Shown: positions 43,865 through 54,664, numbered from the stretch's first letter. The stretch: 64,000 bases of DNA from an uncultured Opitutia bacterium (GCA_903840415.1 CAIMFY010000083.1:53977-117976), one strand, 5' to 3'. Made by a program: numbers and translations. Notes: generated by a model from the sequence alone, not told the origin.

Positions 43865-45952
43865 TTATTTCTTATCGAAGCGACGCGTTCCATCCCAATC
43901 CAGCGGTGGCGCGGCGGCGAGTTCGCGGGCAAAGTCCATTTGCTGCGCGAAGAGTGTTCCGAACCGCGCCTCGTCGGCAGGCAGCGCCGCGAAGCCCGCT
44001 GCGGCTTCGGCGAATTGCCCCGCCTCGAGCGCCACGACGGCAGTCTCGTATGGCGCGAGCCACGCCGGCGCCGGTTCGCGTCGCGGACCGATCGGTGTGA
44101 ACACCGCGACGGCCTGACTGCGGCCCTTGACGATCACCCGCGCCACCGGCGCGAAATGATACGCCGCCGCCGCCAGTGCCCTCACCGTGTCGCCCACCAG
44201 AATGGTGGTGCCGAAAAACCGGTTCGCACCCTCGAGCCGCGACGCGAGGTTCACCGTGTCGCCGAGCACGGCAAATTCCATGCGTCGCGGATGACCGATG
44301 TTGCCGACCATCGCCGGACCTTGGTGCAGACCCACGCCGATACCCAGCGGCGGCCGATCGGCGCGGCCGGCCCAATCGGCGTTAAGTCGGATCACCGCCT
44401 GCTCGATCGCGAGTGCAGCGGACACCGCGCGGATCGCGTCGCCCGCCTCGCCGGTCGTGTGCGTGTCGCCCCAGACCGCAAGCACGGCGTCGCCGATGAA
44501 CTTTTGCAACGTGCCCTCGGTCACGAGCACGCAATCCACAACCGGGCGCAGATATTCGTTGAGCTGCGCGATAAACGCCCCCGGCGCCGCGTGCTCGGCG
44601 AGGCTCGTGAAATTCCGAATATCGGCGAACAGCACCGTCACCGGCCGGCGATCGCCCCGCAACGCCGCCTCGAACGCCTCCGGTTGCCGCACGATCACGC
44701 TCGCGACCTGTTCCGACACGTAACTCGCCAGCAACCGCCGCACGCGCCGCCGTTCGCGTTGCTCGCCGGCGTAGCGCATGATCAGCGCCGCCGCACCGCA
44801 CGCCACCAGTGCGCCGAGCGGTGCCACCACCGGCAAAATCAATCCGCCCCGCGCAAACGCTACCGCCGCGACCACGAGCCACGCGCCACCCGCCAGCGCG
44901 AGACCCGCGACCTGCCACGCCGCTCGGCGCACTTTGGCGCCGAGCAGCGCCGCCACCGTCGCGAGCGCCGCCACCGCGAGCACGGTTACCCAGTCCGGCG
45001 CCCGACGCAGCAGACCGTCGCCCAGCAGACTCGCGACGATGTGCGCCTGCAATTCCACGCCGGCCATCATGCCGAACGGCGTCGCATGGTAATCCTTGAA
45101 ACGGATTTCCGACCACGGCCCGACAAACACCACCCGATCGCGAAACAACCGGCCATGCTCGATCAACGCGCCGTCCCAACGATCGCTGAGAAAAAGATTC
45201 TCGATCGGCACCTGCGCAAAACGATCGGCGGGCCAGCGAAAATCGATGTGGCCGTGAATCGATTCGCCGCGCCCGCCGAGGGCCTCGGCCGCTGCGGCGG
45301 CGAGCGATGGCACTGTCGGTTCGCCAACCGCCGGCGCGATCCAACCCGCGAGCATGCCGCCCAGCGATTCCTCTAGCCACGTCTCGCGCACCACGCCGTC
45401 GCGGTCCTTCTTCATATTGGCGAAACCAAGGGTCACGCGAGGCCCGGCAAGAAACTCGGGCCGTGGCTCGAGCAGCGTCGCCGTCCCCTCGCCCTCCTCC
45501 GAGTGCTGTTCATGAAACTGCGCCGCGAGCACGACAGGCGCGCCCGGTTCGGCGAGCGCGGCGACGAAGTCGGCGTCGCCCTCCGTCTGCGTGGCGAAGA
45601 CAAGATCGATTACGATCGCCCGCGCCCCGGCGGCGCGCAGTTTACGCACCACCGTCGCGAACACCCTCCGATCCCACGGCCACGAGGGATTCATCTGGGC
45701 CAATTCGGGTGCGCGGGCGGCCAGCGTCGCGGTCAGTTCGGCCTGCTCGAAGCTCGGATCGCCGATACCGACGATCACCGGCGCGACTTCGCTGGCCGGC
45801 GCGGAACGCAGCCGGTGCCGCCAGTCGATGGTCAGATTTTCAAATTGCTCGAACACGCCGCCGGCCAGCAGGAATCCGAGCGCGATCACCACCGATGCAA
45901 CCCCGAGCACCCAGGCCGGTGAACCGCGAGATTTCAGTGGGACAAAACGCAT
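43865..45952 (-). CDS. CHASE2-domain adenylate/guanylate cyclase
   Basis: 695 residues from the ATG at 45952. One membrane helix (14-32) is followed by an extracytoplasmic CHASE2 domain (about 40-310), three membrane helices (322-394) and a class III cyclase domain with both metal aspartates present: D444 in LFADIRNFTS and D488 in FIGDAVLAVWGD, plus LGDTVNLASRLEG. It should make cAMP or cGMP in response to signals from the adjacent FecR protein. It heads the three-gene unit, with a 7-base gap. Confidence 0.92.
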   Translation of the reverse strand: MRFVPLKSRGSPAWVLGVASVVIALGFLLAGGVFEQFENLTIDWRHRLRSAPASEVAPVIVGIGDPSFEQAELTATLAARAPELAQMNPSWPWDRRVFATVVRKLRAAGARAIVIDLVFATQTEGDADFVAALAEPGAPVVLAAQFHEQHSEEGEGTATLLEPRPEFLAGPRVTLGFANMKKDRDGVVRETWLEESLGGMLAGWIAPAVGEPTVPSLAAAAAEALGGRGESIHGHIDFRWPADRFAQVPIENLFLSDRWDGALIEHGRLFRDRVVFVGPWSEIRFKDYHATPFGMMAGVELQAHIVASLLGDGLLRRAPDWVTVLAVAALATVAALLGAKVRRAAWQVAGLALAGGAWLVVAAVAFARGGLILPVVAPLGALVACGAAALIMRYAGEQRERRRVRRLLASYVSEQVASVIVRQPEAFEAALRGDRRPVTVLFADIRNFTSLAEHAAPGAFIAQLNEYLRPVVDCVLVTEGTLQKFIGDAVLAVWGDTHTTGEAGDAIRAVSAALAIEQAVIRLNADWAGRADRPPLGIGVGLHQGPAMVGNIGHPRRMEFAVLGDTVNLASRLEGANRFFGTTILVGDTVRALAAAAYHFAPVARVIVKGRSQAVAVFTPIGPRREPAPAWLAPYETAVVALEAGQFAEAAAGFAALPADEARFGTLFAQQMDFARELAAAPPLDWDGTRRFDKK

Positions 45953-46044
45953 CGCTCGTGCCGGACGAACAACCCGAGCCTGCGCACGGACACGACCGCC
46001 GGGTATGTTTTCCAATTTTTCACTTTCTCAATTTTTCACTTTTC

Positions 46045-46506
46045 CTACTCGATCCGTCCCTCGTCGAAATCGATCAAGTCCGGGATGCTCTTGATTTCGT
46101 CGGCACGATCCGCGCAGCCCATTGCGGTCAGCGCCTCCGCGATGAAGCCGCGGCCCGCCTCGGTCATGCCCATCTGCACGTAGCGGCGGTTCCATGCCGC
46201 GGCCCGGACCTCGGCGGGAAAAAGCGTTTTCAACTTCGTCTCGACTTCCGCGTCGCTCGCCGACTCGAACACGATCTTCTCCACGTCCGCCGGTTGGATA
46301 CCGAGGTGCAAGCTGAGAAACCGATCGCAGCCGCGTTTGTAGTTTTTCGCGTAGCTCGGCGGCAGCGCGCCGTGCACCTTCACGTAGCGGCACTTTGCGA
46401 GAAACCGCGGCAGGTGCAGGAGCCCAGTCGCCGCGTGCGCCGCGTAGGCCGACGGCAACTCCGTCAGCACCGCGCCGCTGGAGCCGGGAATGGGTTTGGA
46501 GGCCAT
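46045..46506 (-). CDS. DUF5069 family protein
   Basis: 153 residues, cytoplasmic. LPSAYAAHAATGLLHLPRFLAKCR and LPPSYAKNYKRGCDRFLSLHLGI are the conserved parts of DUF5069, a family seen mostly in Verrucomicrobiota and Planctomycetota. The role is unknown. It lies 33 bases after the GH109 gene, so it is probably the last gene of that transcript. Confidence 0.8.
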   Translation of the reverse strand: MASKPIPGSSGAVLTELPSAYAAHAATGLLHLPRFLAKCRYVKVHGALPPSYAKNYKRGCDRFLSLHLGIQPADVEKIVFESASDAEVETKLKTLFPAEVRAAAWNRRYVQMGMTEAGRGFIAEALTAMGCADRADEIKSIPDLIDFDEGRIE

Positions 46507-46539
46507 GCGAAGTGAGTGACGCGCGCGCCACCCCTCCGG

Positions 46540-47916
46540 TCAAGTCACGATCCCGAGCGGCGCCGTCGTCTCCCACGCGCCGCGCGTGAAATCCGGCACC
46601 TCCATCGGCGCGCCGCCGCCCGCGACCGATTTCTCGCTCAGCTCGGAAATGCAGCTCCACGCTGCGGCATCATAAACATCCTGATCGAGTGGCAGCCCCT
46701 CGCGCAGGCACTGCACGATCCGCCAGCGCATCACAAAATCCATGCCGCCGTGGCTGACCGTGCCGTCTTTCGGCAATTTCGCGGCGACGTCGGCCACTTT
46801 CTTCCAGAGCGGATGATCGAACTCCGCGAACCATTTCGCGAGATCGGTATCCCACGCCTCGGTCTTGTTGCGGCCTTCGAGATAAATGCGACTCGGGTAG
46901 CCGGCGAAAAGCCCGCGCGTGCCCTGGACGAGGTTGGTGCGCGAGTAGGGCCGCGCGTTGGTGGTGTCGTGCTGCACGACAATCGTGCGGCCGCGGGCCG
47001 TTTTGACGATCGAGGTGTTCATGTCGCCGCAGACGTAGTTCGCTGTGCGGCGCGGATGGCCGGCCGGAAAATCCTTGGCGACGGCTTCCTGCAACCCGAG
47101 CGACTGGCTGCTCATCGACACGAGCCGCGCAAACCGATCGCCGCGGTTGATCGAAAGGTATTGGGCCACAGGACCGAGACCGTGCGTCGGATAGAGGTTG
47201 CCATTGCGAATCTCGTGCTCGCGGATGCGCCAGGTGCCCTCGCCCCGCTCAAGCTCCTTCAATTGCCAGCGCAAATCGTGCAGGTAGGACGCCTCGCCGT
47301 GAAACAATTCTCCGAACACGCCCTCGCGGCACATGCGCAGGAGCATGAGCTCCTCGCGGCCGTAGCAGCAGTTTTCCATCATCATGCAGTGGCGCTGCGT
47401 CTCCTCGGCCGTGTCGACTAGCTGCCAGCACTCCTCGATCGTGACGGCGGCCGGCACTTCGATGAACGCATGTTTCCCCGCGCGCATCGCCGCCACCGCC
47501 ATCGGCACGTGCCACCGCCACGGCGTGCAGATAAACACCGCATCGATGTCGGACCGCTCGACCATTTTTCGAAACGCCTCATCGCCGTCGCCGAACGCCG
47601 CGGGCGCGGACCGGCCGGTCTTTGTCACCGTCGCCACCGCCTCGGCGAGCGCCGGACCGTAGTTGTCGCAGAGCGCGGTGATCTCGCAGTGCTCGAGCAG
47701 CATCGTCTCGCGGAGCGTTTCGCTGCCGCGTCCGCCGAGCCCGATGAAACCCCAGCGCACGGTGTCGATCCGCGGTGCGCGGAGGCCGACTACGCTCCGG
47801 CCTTTTGCGTGCGGCGGCGCGCCCTCCGCCGCTCGGGCAGCGGAACCCAGCGCGAGGGTGGCGACACTCGCGGTCGTGACGGTTTTGAGAAAATCGCGGC
47901 GGGTGGATGCGGGCAT
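46540..47916 (-). CDS. Tat-exported GH109/Gfo-Idh-MocA family enzyme
   Basis: 458 residues from the ATG at 47916. The Tat signal STRRDFLKTVTTAS is followed by the NAD-binding motif GFIGLGGRGSETL, the EVPAAVTIEECW segment in place of the EKP motif, and the GH109-type NGNLYPTHGLGPVAQYL. GH109 enzymes use bound NAD to cleave alpha-N-acetylgalactosamine. Many exported relatives have other substrates. It lies 31 bases after the propeller gene in transcription order. Confidence 0.9.
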   Translation of the reverse strand: MPASTRRDFLKTVTTASVATLALGSAARAAEGAPPHAKGRSVVGLRAPRIDTVRWGFIGLGGRGSETLRETMLLEHCEITALCDNYGPALAEAVATVTKTGRSAPAAFGDGDEAFRKMVERSDIDAVFICTPWRWHVPMAVAAMRAGKHAFIEVPAAVTIEECWQLVDTAEETQRHCMMMENCCYGREELMLLRMCREGVFGELFHGEASYLHDLRWQLKELERGEGTWRIREHEIRNGNLYPTHGLGPVAQYLSINRGDRFARLVSMSSQSLGLQEAVAKDFPAGHPRRTANYVCGDMNTSIVKTARGRTIVVQHDTTNARPYSRTNLVQGTRGLFAGYPSRIYLEGRNKTEAWDTDLAKWFAEFDHPLWKKVADVAAKLPKDGTVSHGGMDFVMRWRIVQCLREGLPLDQDVYDAAAWSCISELSEKSVAGGGAPMEVPDFTRGAWETTAPLGIVT

Positions 47917-47947
47917 GGCGGGGCGGGGTTGAAGGAAAACCGGAGAA

Positions 47948-49273
47948 CTATTTCTTTTTCGGCGCCGGCAGGACGGCGAGCTTCGTTTTGAAAATCGGCA
48001 CTGGGCGCGGCGCGGTGGGTTTGATGTCGTCGCCCTCAAACCGACTCCACCCCGCATTCCCGATAAAAAAAAGATCGCCGCCGAGCGCGATGCAACCGAG
48101 CGCCGGCGCCGGCATGTTGAGATGCGCCGATTCGAGCACCGTCACCGTCGTCACCGCTTCGCCACTCGTATCGAGCGCGAGCCGCAGCACGCGCGCCGGT
48201 TTCAATCCATTCTGGATCGCGATCAAATCGCCGTTGGGCGCCCGCACCAAACCGTCGATCCCGATGAGCGTGGTGTCGGGCGGCGACTCGACCCGCTTCA
48301 CCGCGCGCGTCGCCAGATCGACGCGTAACAGGCCGTTCGCGTAGTCGGAGACCAGCAGGCAATTCATCTCCGGCGCCACCACGACGCCTTGGAGCGACAT
48401 GAACTCCGCGCTCTCGGCAAACACCTCCAGCGCCTCCGCCCGCGGTGGCAGCCACCACAACTGCGGCGCTCCGCTGTCCGGCAAAAATATCCCACCGTCC
48501 GCCGCCACCGCCAAATCACCGAGCACGTGCGTCTGGTGATCGTGCAGCGCCGGCAGTCGCACCACGCGCCGCAACGCGCCCGTCTCCAGATCGAACTCCG
48601 TGAGGCCTGCCGCGCTGTCGAGTTCGTTGGTGTAGCCGTTCATGGCCGGCACCGCCGAAGTCGCGCCCCACAAGGCGCCGCGCTCCTCGTCCACCGCGAG
48701 TCCAAACACTCCGAACACCGTATCGTCTTCCGCGCTGAAGCGTCGGACTTTTTTGTCCTGCGTGCGGAGCCACACGGCGCGGTTGTGCACGTCGCCGAAG
48801 AAAAAACACCCGGTCTTCTCGCGCCACGCGATGCCTTCGATGACTCCGGTCATCTCCGGCACGGTGAACGCAATGTCGGCCTCGCCGATGCCCTCGACGT
48901 TTTTGGCGAGCTTCGCGACGACGTCCTGAAATTCCTTCCGATCGCGCATCGCGGCAAACTCGTCGGATTTCTCGACCGGCGAATGCACGCCGAGCGCCGC
49001 GAGTCGCCCGAGTGTCGCCAGCGCATCGTCGGCGCGATCGTTCGCGAGTTGCGCGGCGGCGAGGTTGGTGAGGATGCGCGGGAAATCCGGCCGCAGCGCC
49101 GCAGCGGCCTCCATTTTTGCGAGGTAAGCCGGAAAATCTTTTGCCTCCGCCGCATCGGTTGCCTCCCGCGCGAGTCGCATCGCTTCCGCAGCCGCGGGCG
49201 GCTCTGCGGCTCGAACGCGCGCGACCGAGAGGACAACGGCAACCAAAATCGCAAGCGGACGGCGGAGCTTCAT
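47948..49273 (-). CDS. Exported TPR and beta-propeller (SMP-30/NHL-like) protein
   Basis: 441 residues with a signal peptide (about 22 residues). Residues 25-115 are helical TPR-like pairs, and from 135 on are six repeated propeller blades (GVIEGIAWREKTGCFFFGDVHN, GVFGLAVDEERGALWGATSA, LGDLAVAADGGIFLPDSGA). Such proteins bind small molecules or act as lactonases, and no catalytic set can be named. It is the first gene of the GH109 transcript and is divergent from GH92, sharing a 104-base promoter region. Confidence 0.75.
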   Translation of the reverse strand: MKLRRPLAILVAVVLSVARVRAAEPPAAAEAMRLAREATDAAEAKDFPAYLAKMEAAAALRPDFPRILTNLAAAQLANDRADDALATLGRLAALGVHSPVEKSDEFAAMRDRKEFQDVVAKLAKNVEGIGEADIAFTVPEMTGVIEGIAWREKTGCFFFGDVHNRAVWLRTQDKKVRRFSAEDDTVFGVFGLAVDEERGALWGATSAVPAMNGYTNELDSAAGLTEFDLETGALRRVVRLPALHDHQTHVLGDLAVAADGGIFLPDSGAPQLWWLPPRAEALEVFAESAEFMSLQGVVVAPEMNCLLVSDYANGLLRVDLATRAVKRVESPPDTTLIGIDGLVRAPNGDLIAIQNGLKPARVLRLALDTSGEAVTTVTVLESAHLNMPAPALGCIALGGDLFFIGNAGWSRFEGDDIKPTAPRPVPIFKTKLAVLPAPKKK

Positions 49274-49377
49274 CAGACGTCGGGGAATGCCTTAACGAGC
49301 GACGAAGACGAGCCCGTGTCAACCGGCAGACCGCGGGCTTGCCATCCCCGGCAAAACGCGAAACGACCATTTGCCCC

Positions 49378-51663
49378 ATGTGCTCTCCCCTGCTTCCGGT
49401 TCGTGCGCTCGCCGCATCGTGGTTGTTTTCCGTCGCCCTCCCAGCGGCTCCGTTGCCAGTGGAGGATCTCGTCGATCCGTTCATCGGCAGCGCGGGCCGT
49501 GGCTCGTGCATGCCGGGGCCGTGCCTGCCGCATGCCTCGATCTATCCCAGTCCGGAAACGCTCGACGCCACGCCCGGCGGTTACGCGGGCGGACAACCCA
49601 TCGTGGGCTTCGCGCAACTTCACACGCAGGGCACCGGCGGCAATCCGTCGTATGGAAATTTCCTCATCACGCCGCGACTCGGCCTTGCGATCGCCGAGGT
49701 TGAGCACGCTTCGCCCAAGGCCGACGAAGTTGCCAAGGCATACGGTTACAGCGTGCGGCTGACGAAATCCGACATCCGGGTCGAGGTCGTGCCCGGGCGC
49801 CACAGCGCGCTTTACCGCTTCACGTTTCCTGCCAGCGACGAGGCGCACATCAACCTTGATGTCGCCCGAAAAATCCGCGGCGAGATCGCACTCGACGAGG
49901 GCTCCGTCAAAATCGATCCGACAACCGGCATCATCACGGGCGGTGGGCATTTTTCCAAAAACTGGAATCCCGCGCCGTATGATTTGTTTTTTGCGGCGCG
50001 CCTCGACACCACCCCCGACGCCGTCGGCACCTGGGTCGGCCAGAACGCGCTGCCCGGCGTCGCCCAAGCCTCCGCTCGCCGCCCCGCCCCGGTGAAAGTC
50101 GCGGCCGGCGACCGCACTCCGCGCGTGCCATCGGGCGAATCGCTCGGCACCTATGCCCGCTTCAAAACCAAGGCCGGCCAAAAGGTGATGTTGAAGATCG
50201 CCATCTCGTTTACCTCGGTTGAGCAGGCGCAGCGCTGGCTCGACGCGGAAATTCCCGCCTGGGATTTCGATGGCCTGCGCGTCGCCGCCGCGGCGACGTG
50301 GCATCGCGCGCTCAGCGCCGTCACGCTAGAAGGCGCCAGCGATGAGGAGGCGCGGAAGTTCACGACTGGCGTCTGGCATTCGATGGTGCAGCCGCGCGAC
50401 CGCACCGGCGACCTGCCCGGCTTCGATCCGAAAGCGCCGCTCTGGGACGACCACTACACGCTCTGGGACACGTGGAAATCACTCTTCCCGCTCATGGCCA
50501 TTCTCGAGCCTGAGGCGATGCGCGACAACATCCGCTCGTTCATCGAACGCCACCGCGTCGCACCCGACGGGTATGTCGCCGAGGCTTTCATCCAAGGCCG
50601 TGAGTTCAAGGCCGGTCAGGGAGGCAACGAGGCAGACAATGTCATCGCCGACGCCTACGCGAAAAAAATACCGGGCATCGATTGGGAACAAGCCTACGCC
50701 GTACTCAAACATCACGCCGAGCACGCGCGCACCGCGAATTACCGCGAGCACGGCTGGATGGCGAGTGACGAGAAGACCGACTACAGCCACCGCATCCGCT
50801 CCGGGTCGGCGACGGTCGATTTCGCCTACAATGATTTCAACGCGGCGCAAATGGCCAAAGGCCTTGGTCACACGGCCGACTACGAGCGCTACCTCGCGCG
50901 CTCGAAAAACTGGCTCAACGTCTGGGACGATTCGCTCGAGAGCGACGGCTACCGCGGCTTTGTCCGCGGTCGCGCGCTCGACGGAAAATTCTCCGCGACG
51001 CCCGCGACACAGGGTTTCAACACCGATTTCTACGAGGCGATTTGCTGGGAATTTTCCTTCAACGTCCCGCATGATCTGCCGGGGCTCGTGGAGAAGATGG
51101 GCGGACGCGAGACGTTCATCCGCCGACTCGCGCACGCGTTTCGCGAGGGCTACATCGATTTCGGCAACGAGCCGGCTTTCATGTCGCCGTGGCTGTTCGC
51201 GCGCGTCGGCCGGCCGTATCTCGCCTCCTACTGGGCGGACCAGTTGCGCGGTGAATATGCGGGCTTCAATTTGCCGGGCGACGACGACGACGGCGCGATG
51301 AGTTCGCTCTACGTTTTTCTCACCGCCGGATTTTTTCCGGTCGCCGGACAGGATGTTTATTTTCTCCACGGCCCGCGCGTCCCGAAAATCGAGTTTCACC
51401 TTAGCAACGGCCAGACTTTCACCGTCACCGCCGAGAATGCCGGCGGAAAAAATCTCTATGTGCAGCGCGCCGCACTGAACGGTCACGCGCTCGACGAACC
51501 GAGCATCCACCACGCGGACATGGTCGCTGGCGGCGAGTTGAAATTCGTGATGGGCCCGCAGCCGAGCGCCTGGGGCACCCGCGGCGAGTTCGATGCCGCG
51601 ACCGCGGCGGCCCAAGTCGCACCGGCGCCGCGCCCCCCTTACAAAGGCAACCCAAGCCGCTAG
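49378..51663 (+). CDS. Exported GH92-type alpha-mannosidase with altered acid position
   Basis: 761 residues from the ATG at 49378, with a signal peptide. GH92 signatures are clear: VDPFIGSAGRGSCMPGPCLPH at the start of the beta domain, GFAQLHTQG, LWDTWKSLFPL, and LPGDDDDGAMSSLYVF in place of the usual GNDDxGQMSxWYVF. The motif normally reading TLEYAYDD is TVDFAYND here, so the general acid Glu is D481. Family members cleave alpha-mannosides with calcium. The change may alter linkage preference or reduce activity. An upstream extension in frame is not signal-like. Confidence 0.88.
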   Translation: MCSPLLPVRALAASWLFSVALPAAPLPVEDLVDPFIGSAGRGSCMPGPCLPHASIYPSPETLDATPGGYAGGQPIVGFAQLHTQGTGGNPSYGNFLITPRLGLAIAEVEHASPKADEVAKAYGYSVRLTKSDIRVEVVPGRHSALYRFTFPASDEAHINLDVARKIRGEIALDEGSVKIDPTTGIITGGGHFSKNWNPAPYDLFFAARLDTTPDAVGTWVGQNALPGVAQASARRPAPVKVAAGDRTPRVPSGESLGTYARFKTKAGQKVMLKIAISFTSVEQAQRWLDAEIPAWDFDGLRVAAAATWHRALSAVTLEGASDEEARKFTTGVWHSMVQPRDRTGDLPGFDPKAPLWDDHYTLWDTWKSLFPLMAILEPEAMRDNIRSFIERHRVAPDGYVAEAFIQGREFKAGQGGNEADNVIADAYAKKIPGIDWEQAYAVLKHHAEHARTANYREHGWMASDEKTDYSHRIRSGSATVDFAYNDFNAAQMAKGLGHTADYERYLARSKNWLNVWDDSLESDGYRGFVRGRALDGKFSATPATQGFNTDFYEAICWEFSFNVPHDLPGLVEKMGGRETFIRRLAHAFREGYIDFGNEPAFMSPWLFARVGRPYLASYWADQLRGEYAGFNLPGDDDDGAMSSLYVFLTAGFFPVAGQDVYFLHGPRVPKIEFHLSNGQTFTVTAENAGGKNLYVQRAALNGHALDEPSIHHADMVAGGELKFVMGPQPSAWGTRGEFDAATAAAQVAPAPRPPYKGNPSR

Positions 51664-51756
51664 GCGCCGATCGCTTTCGATTTTGAAAAATGCCTCGTGA
51701 CGCCGCCCGGCGCGCCTGTTAGTCACTCCGCCTCGTTTTCCCTCTCTGATTTTCCC

Positions 51757-53076
51757 ATGAGCCAACACCCCCAATTCCTGCTTCGTGCCGAGGAGATGCC
51801 GACGCACTGGTATAACTTGCTGGCGGATTTTCCGGAGCCGCTACCCCCGCCGTTGCATCCCGGCACGCGCGAGCCGGTCACGCCCGATCTGATGACGGCG
51901 CTTTTTCCCGAAAGCCTCGTGATGCAGGAAATGAGCCCCGAGCGACAAATCGAGATTCCGCAGGAGGTGCGCGACGTCTATGCGCTCTACCGCCCCACCC
52001 CGCTCCTGCGCGCGGTCCGCCTCGAAAAGGCGCTGCAGACTCCCGCCCACATCTACTACAAATACGAGGGCGTCAGCCCCGCCGGTAGCCACAAACCCAA
52101 CACCGCCATCCCGCAGGCCTACTACAACAAGGTCGCCGGCACCAAGCGGCTCGCGACAGAAACCGGCGCAGGCCAGTGGGGTTCGTCGCTGGCGTTTGCG
52201 TGCAGCGTGTTCGGCCTTGAGTGCAACATCTACATGGTGAACGTGAGCTTTCACCAAAAGCCCTACCGCAAGCTGCTCATGCAGACTTACGGCGCCACGG
52301 TGCATTCGAGCCCGAGCGACCAGACCGAATTCGGCCGCAAAGTCCTCGCCGCCGACCCGCACAGCACCGGCAGCCTCGGTATCGCCATCTCCGAGGCGAT
52401 CGAGGATACGGCCAAGAATCCCGGCACGAAATACGCGCTCGGCAGCGTGCTGAATCACGTGTGCCTGCACCAATCGGTCATCGGCCAGGAAGCGATCAAG
52501 CAGATGGCCATGGCGGGCGAGGATCCCGACATCATCATCGGTTGCGCCGGCGGCGGGAGCAATTTCGCGGGCATCGCGTTTCCGTTCGTGCAGCGGAAAA
52601 TTACCGAGGGGAAGAACTACCGCATCATCGCCGTAGAACCCGAATCCTGTCCGTCGCTGACGAAAGGCGAACTGCGCTACGATTTTGGCGACACCGCGGA
52701 GACGACGCCGCTGATGATGATGCACACCCTCGGCCACACCTTCATGCCGCCGAGCATCCACGCGGGTGGCCTGCGCTACCACGGCATGGCGCCGATGGTG
52801 AGCCACTGCAAAAAACTCGGCCTCATCGACGCGATTGCCGTGCCGCAGATCAAGGTCTTCAAGGCGGCGGTGCAGTTTGCGCGCACCGAAGGCATCGTGC
52901 CCGCGCCGGAATCGTCCCACGCCATCGCCGTCGCGATCGATGAGGCCATCAAGTGCCGCGAGGAGAACCGCAAGAAAGTCATCGTGTTCAACCTCAGCGG
53001 CAACGGCCTCCTCGATCTCGCCGCCTACGACACCTATCTCTCTGGCAAGATGCACGAGACCGGCAACGACGACTGA
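51757..53076 (+). CDS. TrpB2-type tryptophan synthase beta-like PLP enzyme
   Basis: 439 residues from the ATG at 51757. [15 protein letters not shown] and [17 protein letters not shown] (PLP lysine in SHKPN) are typical, as are [16 protein letters not shown] (phosphate site) and [15 protein letters not shown] at the end. The length and N-terminal extension place it in TrpB2, which often acts alone as an L-serine dehydratase or indole scavenger. No trpA is adjacent. It is followed by a strong terminator. Confidence 0.9.
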   Translation: MSQHPQFLLRAEEMPTHWYNLLADFPEPLPPPLHPGTREPVTPDLMTALFPESLVMQEMSPERQIEIPQEVRDVYALYRPTPLLRAVRLEKALQTPAHIYYKYEGVSPAGSHKPNTAIPQAYYNKVAGTKRLATETGAGQWGSSLAFACSVFGLECNIYMVNVSFHQKPYRKLLMQTYGATVHSSPSDQTEFGRKVLAADPHSTGSLGIAISEAIEDTAKNPGTKYALGSVLNHVCLHQSVIGQEAIKQMAMAGEDPDIIIGCAGGGSNFAGIAFPFVQRKITEGKNYRIIAVEPESCPSLTKGELRYDFGDTAETTPLMMMHTLGHTFMPPSIHAGGLRYHGMAPMVSHCKKLGLIDAIAVPQIKVFKAAVQFARTEGIVPAPESSHAIAVAIDEAIKCREENRKKVIVFNLSGNGLLDLAAYDTYLSGKMHETGNDD

Positions 53077-53099
53077 CCTTTCTCTGCCGGCGAGAAATC

Positions 53100-53132
53100 A
53101 AAAGGGCGCGTCGATCACGGCGCGCCCTTTTT
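53100..53132. terminator. Bidirectional Rho-independent terminator
   Basis: AAAAGGGCGCG (53100-53110) and CGCGCCCTTTT (53121-53131) form an 11-bp stem with a 10-base loop, followed by TT on the plus side and by T-rich sequence on the minus side. It separates the convergent trpB2-like and gltD genes. Confidence 0.9.
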
Positions 53133-53150
53133 CGTGAAGCCAAAACTGCG

Positions 53151-54635
53151 TTACGGCAGATCCGTCGAGCCCATCAGGAAGCGGTCACATTCGCGGGCCG
53201 CGCCGCGGCCCTCGTTGATCGCCCACACCACGAGACTCTGGCCGCGGCGGCAGTCGCCGGCGGCGAAGATGTTCGGGAGGTTCGTGCGATACTTTTCGTG
53301 CTCGGCCTTGATGTTCGAACGCGCATCGGTCTCGAGCTTGAGGTCTTTGAGGATTGCTTGCTCGGGCCCGAGGAAACCCATCGCGAGCAACACGAGTTGC
53401 GCCGGGATCGTCCTCTCCGTGCCCGGCTGTTCCTTCGGGATGAACTGACCCTTGTCGTTTTTCTCCCACTTGATTTCGACCATGACGAGCGACTGAACGT
53501 TGCCTGCCGCATCACCGATAAATTTTTTCACCGTCGTCAGGTAGATGCGCGGATCGGCGCCGTATTTTGCGGCAGCCTCTTCCTGACCGTAGTCCATCTT
53601 GTAGACCTTCGGCCACTCGGGCCACGGGTTGTCGGCCGCGCGATCGAGCGGCGGCTTCGGCAGAATTTCGATTTGGAGCAGGCTCTTGCAGCCGTGACGC
53701 ATCGAGGTGCCGACGCAGTCCGTGCCGGTGTCGCCGCCACCGATGACGACGACGTCCTTGCCCTTCGCGCTGATGAGCGCGTGCTCGGCGCCGCCGTTGA
53801 GGACGGCCTTGGTGTTCGCGGTGAGAAACTCCATCGCGAAGTGTACGCCTTTCAGCGCGCGCCCCTCGATCGGCAGGTCGCGGGGCTGCGTGGCACCGGT
53901 GCAGATGACGGTGGCGTCGTATTCTTTCAGGAAGATCTGCGGCTCGACATTTTCGCCGACGTTCGCGTTGCAGATGAACTTGATGCCTTCCTGCTCCAAC
54001 AGCGTGATACGGCGCAGGAGGACTTCCTGCTTGTCGAGCTTCATGTTCGGAATGCCATACATCAGCAACCCGCCCGGCCGATCGGCGCGCTCGAACACCG
54101 TGACGGTGTGGCCCGCGCGATTCAGCTGTGTGGCCGCCGACAATCCCGCGGGGCCGGAGCCGATGACCGCGACTTTTTTTCCGGTGCGCACCTTCGGCAC
54201 CTCGGGAATCACCCAGCCCTCTTCCCAGCCCTTGTCGATAATCGACGCCTCGATGTTCTTGATCGTGACGGGCGGGGCGTTGATGCCGAGGACGCATGAG
54301 CCTTCGCACGGCGCCGGACACACGCGGCCGGTGAACTCCGGGAAGTTGTTCGTCTTGTGCAACCGATCGAGCGCTTCCTTCCACAGCCCGCGGTAAACGA
54401 GATCGTTCCACTCCGGAATCAGATTGTTGATCGGACAGCCGCTCGCCATGCCGCTGATCAGTTTGCCGGTGTGGCAGAACGGGACACCGCAATCCATGCA
54501 GCGCGCGCCCTGCGTGCGGAGTTTCTTCTCCTCCATGTGGTGGTGAAACTCCTTCCAGTCGCCGGTGCGCTCCGCGGGAGCGCGATCGACGGGAAGTTCG
54601 CGGAGGTATTCGATGAAGCCGGTAGGTTTGCCCAT
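53151..54635 (-). CDS. gltD: Glutamate synthase small subunit
   Basis: 494 residues from the ATG at 54635. The N-terminal Fe-S domain has [13 protein letters not shown] and [15 protein letters not shown], then the FAD site [13 protein letters not shown], the NADPH site [13 protein letters not shown] and the C-terminal [18 protein letters not shown]. It oxidises NADPH and passes electrons to GltB. It lies 29 bases after gltB, in the usual BD order. Confidence 0.96.
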   Translation of the reverse strand: MGKPTGFIEYLRELPVDRAPAERTGDWKEFHHHMEEKKLRTQGARCMDCGVPFCHTGKLISGMASGCPINNLIPEWNDLVYRGLWKEALDRLHKTNNFPEFTGRVCPAPCEGSCVLGINAPPVTIKNIEASIIDKGWEEGWVIPEVPKVRTGKKVAVIGSGPAGLSAATQLNRAGHTVTVFERADRPGGLLMYGIPNMKLDKQEVLLRRITLLEQEGIKFICNANVGENVEPQIFLKEYDATVICTGATQPRDLPIEGRALKGVHFAMEFLTANTKAVLNGGAEHALISAKGKDVVVIGGGDTGTDCVGTSMRHGCKSLLQIEILPKPPLDRAADNPWPEWPKVYKMDYGQEEAAAKYGADPRIYLTTVKKFIGDAAGNVQSLVMVEIKWEKNDKGQFIPKEQPGTERTIPAQLVLLAMGFLGPEQAILKDLKLETDARSNIKAEHEKYRTNLPNIFAAGDCRRGQSLVVWAINEGRGAARECDRFLMGSTDLP

Positions 54636-54664
54636 GATGCGTGAAGAAGTTGAAGCGTGATCGA

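Noticed and set aside
43574..45376. Plus-strand open frame of 600 codons opposite the cyclase gene
   Set aside because: Arg/His-rich shadow frame without motifs.
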